Shown here one piece after another: positions 1 to 6,671 of a stretch of DNA of 7,868 bases (the first letter of the stretch is position 1; each line of letters begins with the position of its first letter). The DNA is from JBBRSC01 sp038245795 (GTDB lineage: Bacteria > Actinomycetota > Acidimicrobiia > Acidimicrobiales > Microtrichaceae), in assembly GCA_038245795.1 (NCBI GenBank), contig JBBRSC010000160.1, positions 1-7,868 of the forward strand, in the 5' to 3' direction. Below the pieces are notes generated by a model. The model was not told the origin of the DNA. It saw only the letters and a list, made by a program, of their open reading frames with translations, and did no database searches. A program made the position numbers and the translations under genes.

Positions 1-101
1 CTTGCGGTTGTCCTCGATGGGATTGTGCTCACGGCTCCGACGATCCAGGAGCCCTCGTTCAAACGTGATTCGATCCAGATCTCGGGGTCCTTCAAGGAGC
101 A
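1..101 (+). repeat. Exact 101-base direct repeat, copy 1 (partner 1879–1979)
   Basis: Bases 1–101 are identical to 1879–1979 within secD, in the same orientation and codon frame. The match begins at the window edge, so its true left limit is unknown. It ends abruptly at base 102 (C against G at 1980). Beyond that the two copies agree at only about 33 of 47 positions by hand count (102–148). Confidence 0.97.
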
Positions 102-180
102 CGAAGCCAAGGCGGTCGCCGTCGCCATGCGGTTCGGACCGTTGCCTCGTACCGAACTGGTCTCCGTCACCCGGCGCTGA
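1..180 (+). CDS. 3' end of a SecD-like gene (P1 head region), cut by the window edge
   Basis: Reading frame 1 is open from the first base to a TGA at 178–180, giving 59 residues. Residues 1–34 match SecD residues 396–429 of the intact gene downstream except for the last residue (His for Gln). Residues 34–49 still align without gaps (AKAVAVAMRFGPLP against AKDVAVALRYGSLP). The frame then ends after a short polar tail (TELVSVTRR) and lacks the membrane segments that follow this point in SecD. About 21 of 26 codons from base 102 on end in G or C, which looks like real coding sequence. It could be the end of a separate protein carrying only a SecD P1-type head domain, the remnant of a secD duplication, or an assembly chimera. 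Function is unknown. The homology is certain; the status as a working gene is not. Confidence 0.6.
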   Translation, partial: LAVVLDGIVLTAPTIQEPSFKRDSIQISGSFKEHEAKAVAVAMRFGPLPRTELVSVTRR

Positions 181-214
181 TGCGACCGGCGGCTGAGTCC
201 CTCCGCGGCGGGTG

Positions 215-245
215 TTGTGACCGGTGACCGGCTGGCCCCTAGGCT
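215..245 (+). promoter_or_regulatory. Candidate promoter for yajC–secD–secF
   Basis: A −10-like TAGGCT (240–245) fits the actinobacterial TAnnnT pattern. TTGTGA (215–220) is a possible −35 element with a long 19-base spacer. Transcription would start near 252, almost at the GTG start codon at 255, and no Shine-Dalgarno sequence precedes that codon, so a leaderless or nearly leaderless mRNA is inferred. A 7-base tandem repeat (TGACCGG twice, 218–231) lies in the spacer and may be chance or an operator. The rest of the 181–254 gap shows no clear hairpin terminator. Confidence 0.4.
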
Positions 246-254
246 GCTCCACTC

Positions 255-662
255 GTGAACGCTCTTGCACTCCTCGTCGCTCAATCCAACGGGGGCAGCC
301 CCCTGTCCCTGCTGGTTTTCCTGATTCCTGCTGGACTGTTCGTCTACATGCTGGTGGTGTCTCCCAGGAAACAACGCCAGAAGCACGAGTCCTTCGTGAA
401 GAGCATCGAGGTTGGTACCGATGTCGTCACCGCTGGAGGCCTCTACGGAACCGTCAACTTCATCGAGGATGGAATCTGCCATCTCGAGGTCGACAACGAC
501 GTGGTGGTTCGCGTGTCGATGAGCTCCCTGTCACGCACCGCCAACGAACCCGATACGTCTGTCAAGAGCGAACCCGAGACGCCCGACAAGGGTGGATCCA
601 CGGCAACTCCTCCTGATGACACCGAATCGGCCGACGAAGAAACGGGCGGAAGCGCGCGCTGA
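255..662 (+). CDS. yajC: YajC, Sec translocon accessory membrane protein
   Basis: YajC is a small single-span membrane protein that associates with SecD and SecF and supports protein export through SecYEG. The 135-residue product has a hydrophobic segment at about residues 16–36. The family signature follows: a short basic stretch (SPRKQRQKHESF) and then a small beta-rich domain with VGTDVVTAGGLYGTV. After about residue 95 the chain becomes acidic and low in complexity, rich in Asp, Glu, Thr and Pro, a common and variable tail in actinobacterial YajC. The start is GTG at 255: an in-frame TAG at 240–242 excludes anything further upstream, and the membrane segment begins soon after. secD follows 31 bases after the stop, so they probably form one operon. 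Identification rests on the motif and the position immediately before secD. Confidence 0.93.
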   Translation: MNALALLVAQSNGGSPLSLLVFLIPAGLFVYMLVVSPRKQRQKHESFVKSIEVGTDVVTAGGLYGTVNFIEDGICHLEVDNDVVVRVSMSSLSRTANEPDTSVKSEPETPDKGGSTATPPDDTESADEETGGSAR

Positions 663-683
663 GTCGCCGCCCCGGCTCTTGCC

Positions 684-688
684 AAGGA
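684..688 (+). promoter_or_regulatory. Ribosome binding site fixing the secD start
   Basis: AAGGA lies 5 bases before the ATG at 694. The same reading frame is open back to an ATG at 592, but that start would overlap yajC by 71 bases, has no comparable site, and would place 34 polar, basic residues before the first membrane segment. The site at 684–688 therefore favours 694. Confidence 0.7.
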
Positions 689-693
689 ATCTG

Positions 694-2694
694 ATGTCAA
701 AACGACCTGCACTGCCCGCCCTGATCACCGCCGTGATCGCTGTTGCCCTCTTCATCGTCACGTTGGTGGTCGGGAACAAACCCAACCTCGGTCTCGACCT
801 CCAAGGCGGGGTCTCGGTCGTCCTCAAGCCGGTCTCGAAGGACAACGCCAACAAGTCGGTTCCGAAGGAGGCGCTCGAGCAGACCCGCGAGATCATCTCC
901 AAGCGTGTCAACGGCATCGGGGTGGGCGAGCCCGATATCACGATCCAGGGATCGAACATCGTGGTGCAGTTGCCGGGCATCAAGGACCAGAAGCAGGCCG
1001 TCGAGCTCGTCGGCCAAACGGCGGAACTGCGGTTCCGGCCAGTGCTCCAACAGGTCGGTCAGACTCTGTCGGCCGCCCAACGTGCTGACGCCGAAAAGCG
1101 CCAGGGCGAACTACGCACCGAGCTGAAGCTTCCCGAGGGTGTGACCGCTCAGCAGGTCGAAGATGACGAACGAAAAGCGCGTGGCAAACCCACCCGCGCC
1201 GAGGAAGCCGCCGCGGCCGCGGCTGCGCAGCAGCAATTGGCCAACTCCCAACCGGGCGCGGGCACGAACCCAACGACTGGTCAGCCAGTGGATCCTGCGT
1301 CGGTCACCGCACCCGTGACCATCCCCGTCGTGACCGTCGCCCCCACCGTCCCGTCGGGCGCGGGTACTGGTGGCGGTCGTTCGCTCAAGGGACTCCATCA
1401 GACGATCCCGACATCCATCCCCGCGCCGCCCACCACAGTCGCTCCGACGACCGCCGCTCCGACGACAACGACGACGATCGATCCGGCGCCGAAGAATCAG
1501 TACGGCATCACGGTGTACGCCAACCCCCAGGCCCAGCTCGACGCCAAGTTCGCCGAGCTGCTGGGCATCGAGCAGGCGTTGATCGCAGCGCAGACGCAAA
1601 CCACGCCGCTCGACCAGGACGATCCCACCAAAGAGGTCACCCTGCCGTCCCGTGAGGGCGGCGTCGACGCCAATGGCAAGCAGACCGGTGCGCCGATCTA
1701 CAAGCTCGGCCCGTCGCTGCTGACTGGCTCGGCGATCGAGGATGCCACTGCGGGTATCAATTCCAGCAAATGGGAAGTTCGGCCCATATTCCGGGAAGGT
1801 CCCAACGGAATTGATCTGTTCAACGCGGCAGCCCAGAAGTGCAATTCGCGCGACGCCACGATCTGCCCGACGCAGCAACTTGCGGTTGTCCTCGATGGGA
1901 TTGTGCTCACGGCTCCGACGATCCAGGAGCCCTCGTTCAAACGTGATTCGATCCAGATCTCGGGGTCCTTCAAGGAGCAGGAAGCCAAAGATGTGGCCGT
2001 GGCGCTCCGCTACGGCTCGTTGCCGCTCGTGCTCGAGCAACAACAGGTTCAGACCGTCTCCGCCACGCTCGGCAAGGGGGCACTCAAAGCCGGACTCATC
2101 GCCGGCGGTGTCGGTTTGGCGCTGGTGGCGCTCTACATCGTCCTGTACTACCGGATCCTCGGTCTCGTGACGCTCGGTTCGCTCGTGTTGTCATCGATGA
2201 CGATGTGGACCATCATCGGCTTCTTCGGCGTCACCCAGGGCCTCACCCTCACCTTGTCGGGGGTGGTCGGCATCATTGTGTCGGTGGGCGTGTCGCTCGA
2301 CTCGTCGGTCGTCTTCTACGAAAACCTCAAAGAGGATGTTCGCAACGGGAAAACGCTCCGTACGTCGGTGACCAGGAGCTTCGACAGCGCCTATCGCACC
2401 ATCGTGAAGGCGGACATCTCCTCGCTCATCGGCGCCGTCATCTTGTATCTGCTGTCGGTCGGGCCGGTGAAGGGCTTCGCCTTTTTCCTCGGGTTGTCGA
2501 CCATCTTGGACATGTTGTTCGCCTATTTCTTCATCCGGCCGTCGGTGAAGGCGCTCGGATTGTCGAGGCTGGGCGCTAGACCGGCGCTGTTCGGTATTCC
2601 CATCGATGATGCCCCGAGGATCGCGGCAGCGCCCCCGGCGGTGTCCACGTCCACCGCAACAACGACCGTTCTTCTGGAGGAGTCCACCTCATGA
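694..2694 (+). CDS. secD: SecD, protein translocase subunit
   Basis: SecD pairs with SecF to use the proton gradient to help pull exported proteins through SecYEG and release them outside. The 666-residue product begins with a membrane helix (about 8–27) followed by the D1 motif LGLDLQGG (32–39). The large extracytoplasmic P1 region runs to about residue 460, with its head at about 335–450 (QLAVVLDGIVLTAPTI, then a GSF turn). Five more predicted helices lie at about 465–486, 489–512, 517–541, 571–590 and 594–615. The fourth helix holds GVSLDSSVVFYENL; Asp536 matches the proton-path aspartate of E. coli SecD (Asp519). Residues about 125–335 form an enlarged, charged then Thr/Pro/Ala-rich insert inside P1, and the C-terminal 25 residues are also low in complexity. 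The stop overlaps the secF start (ATGA), implying coupled translation. Bases 1879–1979 are duplicated at the window start. Confidence 0.97.
   Translation: MSKRPALPALITAVIAVALFIVTLVVGNKPNLGLDLQGGVSVVLKPVSKDNANKSVPKEALEQTREIISKRVNGIGVGEPDITIQGSNIVVQLPGIKDQKQAVELVGQTAELRFRPVLQQVGQTLSAAQRADAEKRQGELRTELKLPEGVTAQQVEDDERKARGKPTRAEEAAAAAAAQQQLANSQPGAGTNPTTGQPVDPASVTAPVTIPVVTVAPTVPSGAGTGGGRSLKGLHQTIPTSIPAPPTTVAPTTAAPTTTTTIDPAPKNQYGITVYANPQAQLDAKFAELLGIEQALIAAQTQTTPLDQDDPTKEVTLPSREGGVDANGKQTGAPIYKLGPSLLTGSAIEDATAGINSSKWEVRPIFREGPNGIDLFNAAAQKCNSRDATICPTQQLAVVLDGIVLTAPTIQEPSFKRDSIQISGSFKEQEAKDVAVALRYGSLPLVLEQQQVQTVSATLGKGALKAGLIAGGVGLALVALYIVLYYRILGLVTLGSLVLSSMTMWTIIGFFGVTQGLTLTLSGVVGIIVSVGVSLDSSVVFYENLKEDVRNGKTLRTSVTRSFDSAYRTIVKADISSLIGAVILYLLSVGPVKGFAFFLGLSTILDMLFAYFFIRPSVKALGLSRLGARPALFGIPIDDAPRIAAAPPAVSTSTATTTVLLEESTS
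1432..1482 (+). repeat. Thr/Ala/Pro-rich degenerate repeat in secD
   Basis: The block is built on degenerate copies of a GCTCCGACGAC unit (1441–1451 and 1456–1466), then runs into ACG/ACA threonine codons. It encodes the TTVAPTTAAPTTTTT linker at SecD residues 247–261. It stays in frame and is probably a flexible or O-glycosylatable extracytoplasmic linker; glycosylation is a guess from composition only. Confidence 0.7.
1879..1979 (+). repeat. Exact 101-base direct repeat, copy 2, inside secD
   Basis: This is the second copy of the repeat at 1–101. It encodes SecD residues 396–428 (LAVVLDGIVLTAPTIQ onward), part of the extracytoplasmic P1 head. It is seamless in the secD frame, so this copy looks like the native one. 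Confidence 0.97.
2676..2682 (+). promoter_or_regulatory. Ribosome binding site of secF
   Basis: GGAGGAG, a strong Shine-Dalgarno sequence, lies inside the last codons of secD, 8 bases before the secF ATG at 2691. Together with the ATGA overlap it supports this start and translational coupling to keep SecD and SecF in step. Confidence 0.85.
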
Positions 2695-3821
2695 GTGTCA
2701 TCTCCAACATGTACCGCGGCAAGACCGACATCAACTTCCCCAAGTTGTTCCGCCCGATGATGCTGGTGTCGCTGGTGCTCCTTGCCGTGTCGATCGGATC
2801 ATTTCTCCTGCGCGGTCTGAATCTGTCGATCGACTTCGAGGGTGGCGCTGTGTGGGAGGTGCCCTCCGCAACACTGACGGTCGCCGAAGCCAACGCCGTG
2901 CTCGGCGAGGTCGGTCTCCAACAGGGCGCCAAGGTCCAAGAAGCCAAGGACGCATCGGGCCAGCGAATCGTCCGAGTTCAGGCCGATACCAAAGACGTCA
3001 CCGTCTCGCGTGATGTTGCTCGCCGCTACGCCGAAAAGGTCAACGTGTCGGTCGACCTGATCGCGACCAACACGGTCGGTCCGTCGTGGGGCAGCGAGAT
3101 CACCCGTCAGGCCGGCCTCTCGTTGCTCGTGTTCTTGGTCGTGATCGCCCTCTACATCTCGTGGCAGCTCGAATGGAGAATGGCAGCCTCCGCGCTCATT
3201 GCGGTGGTGCACGACATCATCATCACGATCGGCGTGTACTCGATCTTTGCGTTCGAGGTCACTCCGGCCACCGTCATCTCATTCCTGACGATCCTCGGCT
3301 ACTCGCTCTACGACACGATCGTGGTGTACGACCGGGTGCAGGAGAATACGGCCAGGCTTGATCGAAGCGAAAAGTACACCTACAGCGCGATCATGCGGCG
3401 CTCGCTGAACCAAGTGTTGATGCGCTCAACCAACACAACGCTCGTTGCCATTCTTCCCGTCGTGTCGCTCCTTGTCATCGGTGCAGTGTTGTTCGGCCAA
3501 GCCACGATTCGCGACTTTGCGCTAGCGCTGCTCGTCGGGTTGATCTCGGGCGCCTATTCATCGATCTTCATTGCGGCGCCGGTCGTCGTGTGGCTCAAAG
3601 AACGCGAGCCTCGCTATGTCCGCATTCGCAAAAAGGCGATGGATCGTGGCGACCTGGCCAAGGCCGACTGGATTCCTCTCACCGAGGCGGTCGCCGCACC
3701 AGCGCAGGTGGCCGCGGCCGCTGTCGCGGCTGGCTCGCCCCTCGATTCGGTGGCACTCAAGGCGGCGCAGTATTCGCGGACCCATCCACCTCGACCCCGC
3801 AAGCAGGGCAAGACCCGCTGA
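2691..3821 (+). CDS. secF: SecF, protein translocase subunit
   Basis: SecF is the partner of SecD in the proton-driven export complex. The 376-residue product has a first membrane helix at about 21–40 followed by LSIDFEGGAVWEV (45–57), the SecF form of the DFxGG motif. A short extracytoplasmic P4 domain covers about 60–125 and ends in VGPSWGSEI (129–137). Five further helices lie at about 138–158, 164–187, 191–215, 246–268 and 274–302. The family signature ILGYSLYDTIVVYDRVQEN (201–219) holds Asp208, equivalent to the functional aspartate Asp213 of E. coli SecF; SLNQVLMRSTNT and GAYSSIFIAAP are also present. The last 45 residues are Ala-rich and then basic, probably a flexible cytoplasmic tail. 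The start is set by the ATGA overlap with secD and a strong ribosome binding site. Confidence 0.97.
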   Translation: MSVISNMYRGKTDINFPKLFRPMMLVSLVLLAVSIGSFLLRGLNLSIDFEGGAVWEVPSATLTVAEANAVLGEVGLQQGAKVQEAKDASGQRIVRVQADTKDVTVSRDVARRYAEKVNVSVDLIATNTVGPSWGSEITRQAGLSLLVFLVVIALYISWQLEWRMAASALIAVVHDIIITIGVYSIFAFEVTPATVISFLTILGYSLYDTIVVYDRVQENTARLDRSEKYTYSAIMRRSLNQVLMRSTNTTLVAILPVVSLLVIGAVLFGQATIRDFALALLVGLISGAYSSIFIAAPVVVWLKEREPRYVRIRKKAMDRGDLAKADWIPLTEAVAAPAQVAAAAVAAGSPLDSVALKAAQYSRTHPPRPRKQGKTR

Positions 3822-3854
3822 GATCCGCCTTCTCGGCACCGCGGCGAGCCCAGC

Positions 3855-3860
3855 TACGAT
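3855..3860 (+). promoter_or_regulatory. Candidate −10 element for a leaderless apt–rel transcript
   Basis: TACGAT is a good TAnnnT −10 hexamer. It ends 6 bases before the ATG at 3867, exactly the usual distance from a −10 element to the transcription start, so the mRNA would begin at the A of the start codon. No Shine-Dalgarno sequence is present, and the −35 region (about 3830–3837) is unremarkable. This suggests apt and rel can be expressed separately from the sec genes. The remainder of the 3822–3866 gap shows only a 4-base CTCG/CGAG hairpin, too weak to call a terminator. Confidence 0.5.
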
Positions 3861-3866
3861 TCGTCC

Positions 3867-4397
3867 ATGGACGAGGCGGCGCTGCGACTACTGATACGTG
3901 ACATTCCGGACTTTCCCGAGCCCGGCATCGACTTCAAAGACATCACGACGCTGTTGTCGGACCCTGTGGGGTTTGCGGCGTCGGTCGAGGAGCTCGCCGC
4001 GCCATTTCGATCCGCCGGGGTGGATCTCGTCGTGGGAATCGAAGCCCGTGGGTTCGTGTTTTCGGCTCCGGTCGCCCACGCGCTGGGCGCTGGGCTCATT
4101 CCGATTCGCAAGCCCGGCAAGCTGCCGTTCGAGATCGATTCGATCACCTACGAACTGGAGTACGGGGGCGGCACCCTCGAGATACATAGCGATGCAATCC
4201 CAACTGGCGCCCGCTGTCTGATCGTCGATGACGTCTTGGCTACCGGGGGCACCGCGGCCGCCGGGGCGGAGTTGGTGAAGCGCCAGGGCGGCGAACTGGT
4301 CGGCTATGGGTTCCTCGCCGAGTTGGTGTTCCTGGGTGGGAGGGCCAGGCTGGGAACAGATTCTCCTGTCGTAGCCTTGATCTCATACGAGGAGTAG
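3867..4397 (+). CDS. apt: Adenine phosphoribosyltransferase
   Basis: The enzyme converts adenine and PRPP to AMP and pyrophosphate in the cytoplasm (purine salvage). The 176-residue product has the normal family length. Visible family blocks are the N-terminal IPDFPEPGIDFKDITTLL (13–30), the base-binding GIEARGFVFSAPVA (57–70), the RKPGKLP loop (81–87), the LEYG...TLEIHSDAI flap (98–111) and the PRPP-binding loop CLIVDDVLATGGTA (117–130) with the Asp121–Asp122 pair. In the flap most relatives read YGTDxLEIH, whereas here both loop residues are Gly (101–102). The ATG start agrees with the leaderless promoter at 3855–3860 and with the family N-terminus. rel begins 9 bases downstream, so the two are probably co-transcribed. 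Confidence 0.96.
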   Translation: MDEAALRLLIRDIPDFPEPGIDFKDITTLLSDPVGFAASVEELAAPFRSAGVDLVVGIEARGFVFSAPVAHALGAGLIPIRKPGKLPFEIDSITYELEYGGGTLEIHSDAIPTGARCLIVDDVLATGGTAAAGAELVKRQGGELVGYGFLAELVFLGGRARLGTDSPVVALISYEE

Positions 4398-4406
4398 GAC
4401 CCGAAC

Positions 4407-6623
4407 ATGCCAACCGTGACCCGAGTGCTGCCGTGGCGACGCCACCAGCTCCCAGCCGCGGTCGAAGTTGAGCCGATCCTCGAGCAATTCCGCCTGTCGC
4501 ACGCCAAACAGCCCACCGACAACATCATCCGGGGCTATGAGACCGCCGCCGACGCCCATCGGGGCCAGGTCCGGAAGTCGGGGGAGCCCTACATCACCCA
4601 TCCGGTGGCGGTGGCCACCATCGTGGCTCGCTATGGGATGGACGAGACCACCATCGTGGCGGCGCTCCTGCACGATGCCGTGGAGGACACGCGGCTCACC
4701 TTCGACGACGTGCAGGCCGCCTTCGGCACCGAGGTCGCCGACCTGGTCGAGGGTGTCACCAAGCTCGATCGGCTGAACTTCGAATCGAAGGAAGCTCAAC
4801 AGGCCGCCACCATGCGCAAGATGCTGGTGGCGATGGCCGACGACATCCGCGTCCTGGTCATCAAGCTCGCCGACCGGCTCCACAACATGCGGACGTTGGC
4901 GGCGCTGCCGGCGTGGAAGCAGGAACGCACGTCGCATGAGACGCTGGACATCTACGCGCCGCTCGCCCATCGCCTCGGGATGGGCGATGTGAAGCAGCAA
5001 CTCGAGGACCTGTGCTTTGCGAGCCTGCACCCAAAGCGGTTCGCCGAGATCGACTACATGGTCGCCACCCGAGCCCCCGAGCGCGAGCTGTACCTGACGC
5101 AGGTGGCCGAAGAGGTGCGTCATCGGCTCTCCGATGCCCGGATCGACTCCGAGGTGAACGGACGGCCGAAACATCTCTGGTCGATCTACGAGAAAATGGT
5201 TGTACGCGGCAAGGAGTTCGATGACATCTTCGACCTCGTCGGGCTGCGCGTCGTCGTCGACAGCGTGAAGGATTGTTACGCCGCGTTGGGCATGATTCAT
5301 TCGATGTGGACACCGGTCCAGGGCCGGTTCAAGGACTACATCGCCATGCCGAAGTTCAACCTCTACCAGTCATTGCACACCACCGTCGTGGGGCCGCAGG
5401 GCAAGCCGGTGGAGGTCCAGATCCGGACCCGCGAGATGCATGGCCGAGCCGAGTGGGGGGTGGCGGCACACTTCTCGTACAAGGAAGGCGGCCCGGCGGA
5501 GGACGTCACCTGGCTGACCCGCATGATCGACTGGCAACAGGAACTGTCGGATCCTGACGAGTTCATGGCGAACCTGAAGATCGATCTCGAGCAGGACGAG
5601 GTGTTCGTGTTCACGCCCAAGGGCGAGGTGGTCACCCTGCCCGCAGGGTCGACGCCGATTGACTTCGCGTACGCGATCCACACCGAGGTGGGACATCGAT
5701 GTGTCGGTGCCCGCGTCGGAGGTCGACTGGTACCACTCGATTCGGCGTTGACATCGGGTGACACCGTGGAGATTTTCACGTCGAAAGTCGAGGGGGCGGG
5801 TCCAACGAGGGACTGGCTCGACATCGTCAAGACACGTTCTGCGGCCGGCAGTATCCGGCAGTGGTTCAGTCGCGAACGTCGCGTCGATGCACTCGAAACG
5901 GGGCGTGAAGAACTCACCAGGGCCATTCGGCGCGAAGGTCTTCCGGTGCAGAAGGTGCTCGCTGGTTCGGTCCTGGACGAGGTCGCCGACGAACTCAAGT
6001 ACACGTCGCGCGATGCGTTGATCACTGCCATTGGCGAGCACCATGTCTCGGCCGAGTCGGTCGCGGGCCGTGTGGCGACGGCTTCCCGTGGTGCCCAACC
6101 CGATAGCGAAGAGGTAGCCGCAACGCCGACCCGTCAGCATCGCCGTCGGGCGCCAGGCGGGACGGTTGGCGTTCACGTCGAGGGCTTCGACGACGTGATG
6201 GTCCGAATCGCCCGTTGCTGCACTCCGGTGCCGGGCGACGAGATCATGGGCTTCGTGACCCGAGGGCGTGGGGTGTCCGTGCATCGCAACGACTGTGCCA
6301 ACGCCGAGTCGCTGTCGGATTCGCAATCAGAGCGCACCATCGACGTGCAGTGGAGCGACGGATCGGTCGGGTCGTTCCTGGCCTTGGTCGAGGTGAAGGC
6401 GCTGGATCGATCGCGGTTACTGAACGACGTGACCTCAACGTTGTCTGATCACAACGTGAACATTCTGTCGTGCAATACCGTCACCAGCTCGGACCGCGTG
6501 TCCAAGATGCGCTTCGAGTTCGAGTTGGGCGACCCCTCGCACCTGGAGACAATCCTCAGTCGACTGGTCGCCATCGACAGCGTCTACGACGCGTATCGGG
6601 TGCTTCCCGGCAAGGGATCCTGA
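4407..6623 (+). CDS. rel: Bifunctional (p)ppGpp synthetase/hydrolase Rel
   Basis: Rel makes (p)ppGpp from ATP and GTP or GDP during starvation, usually on stalled ribosomes, and hydrolyses it otherwise. The 738-residue product has the full long-RSH layout. The HD hydrolase domain (about 38–190) keeps every residue expected from the streptococcal enzyme: Arg56, His65, His89–Asp90, Glu93–Asp94, Asp156 and Asn160. The synthetase domain (about 240–360) has NGRPKH (251–256), DLVGLRV (276–282), RFKD (307–310) and YQSLHTT (320–326); the RxKD motif marks a bifunctional enzyme. TGS lies at about 397–460, a helical region follows, then the zinc-finger-like segment with Cys604–Cys605, His626 and Cys630, and a C-terminal ACT domain (about 656–735). 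Both activities therefore look intact. The ATG at 4407 follows GGAG/AGGA at 4391–4399. It lies 9 bases after apt, the common actinobacterial order. Confidence 0.97.
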   Translation: MPTVTRVLPWRRHQLPAAVEVEPILEQFRLSHAKQPTDNIIRGYETAADAHRGQVRKSGEPYITHPVAVATIVARYGMDETTIVAALLHDAVEDTRLTFDDVQAAFGTEVADLVEGVTKLDRLNFESKEAQQAATMRKMLVAMADDIRVLVIKLADRLHNMRTLAALPAWKQERTSHETLDIYAPLAHRLGMGDVKQQLEDLCFASLHPKRFAEIDYMVATRAPERELYLTQVAEEVRHRLSDARIDSEVNGRPKHLWSIYEKMVVRGKEFDDIFDLVGLRVVVDSVKDCYAALGMIHSMWTPVQGRFKDYIAMPKFNLYQSLHTTVVGPQGKPVEVQIRTREMHGRAEWGVAAHFSYKEGGPAEDVTWLTRMIDWQQELSDPDEFMANLKIDLEQDEVFVFTPKGEVVTLPAGSTPIDFAYAIHTEVGHRCVGARVGGRLVPLDSALTSGDTVEIFTSKVEGAGPTRDWLDIVKTRSAAGSIRQWFSRERRVDALETGREELTRAIRREGLPVQKVLAGSVLDEVADELKYTSRDALITAIGEHHVSAESVAGRVATASRGAQPDSEEVAATPTRQHRRRAPGGTVGVHVEGFDDVMVRIARCCTPVPGDEIMGFVTRGRGVSVHRNDCANAESLSDSQSERTIDVQWSDGSVGSFLALVEVKALDRSRLLNDVTSTLSDHNVNILSCNTVTSSDRVSKMRFEFELGDPSHLETILSRLVAIDSVYDAYRVLPGKGS

Positions 6624-6671
6624 CCTGGACCTGGCATCTTGATTCGAATTGGTCAGCGCCGATAGGAACTG

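Noticed and set aside
592..693. Longer SecD starting at ATG 592
   Set aside because: It overlaps yajC by 71 bases, adds 34 polar basic residues before the first membrane helix, and lacks a ribosome binding site; ATG 694 has AAGGA at the right distance.
1111..2043. 310-residue open frame on the − strand across the SecD insert
   Set aside because: It is Arg-rich, resembles no family I know and mirrors the codon bias of secD on the other strand; secD is firmly identified here.
3291..3347. SecF signature reads YSLYDT instead of the proteobacterial YSINDT
   Set aside because: As I recall, Tyr at this place is usual in actinobacterial SecF and the functional Asp is kept, so it is not an anomaly.
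3831..3848. Hairpin terminator between secF and apt
   Set aside because: Only a 4-base CTCG/CGAG stem can be drawn and no T-run follows.
4383..5300. 305-residue open frame on the − strand across rel
   Set aside because: It is a His/Arg/Gly-rich shadow of the rel hydrolase and synthetase coding sequence.
5370..6326. 318-residue open frame on the − strand across the 3' half of rel
   Set aside because: It is antisense to conserved TGS and zinc-finger coding sequence, with no recognisable motif and shadow-like composition.
6624..6671. Terminator after rel, suggested by the 8-base palindrome ATTCGAAT (6642–6649)
   Set aside because: The palindrome has no loop, no GC-rich stem and no T-run; nothing else in the gap forms a hairpin.
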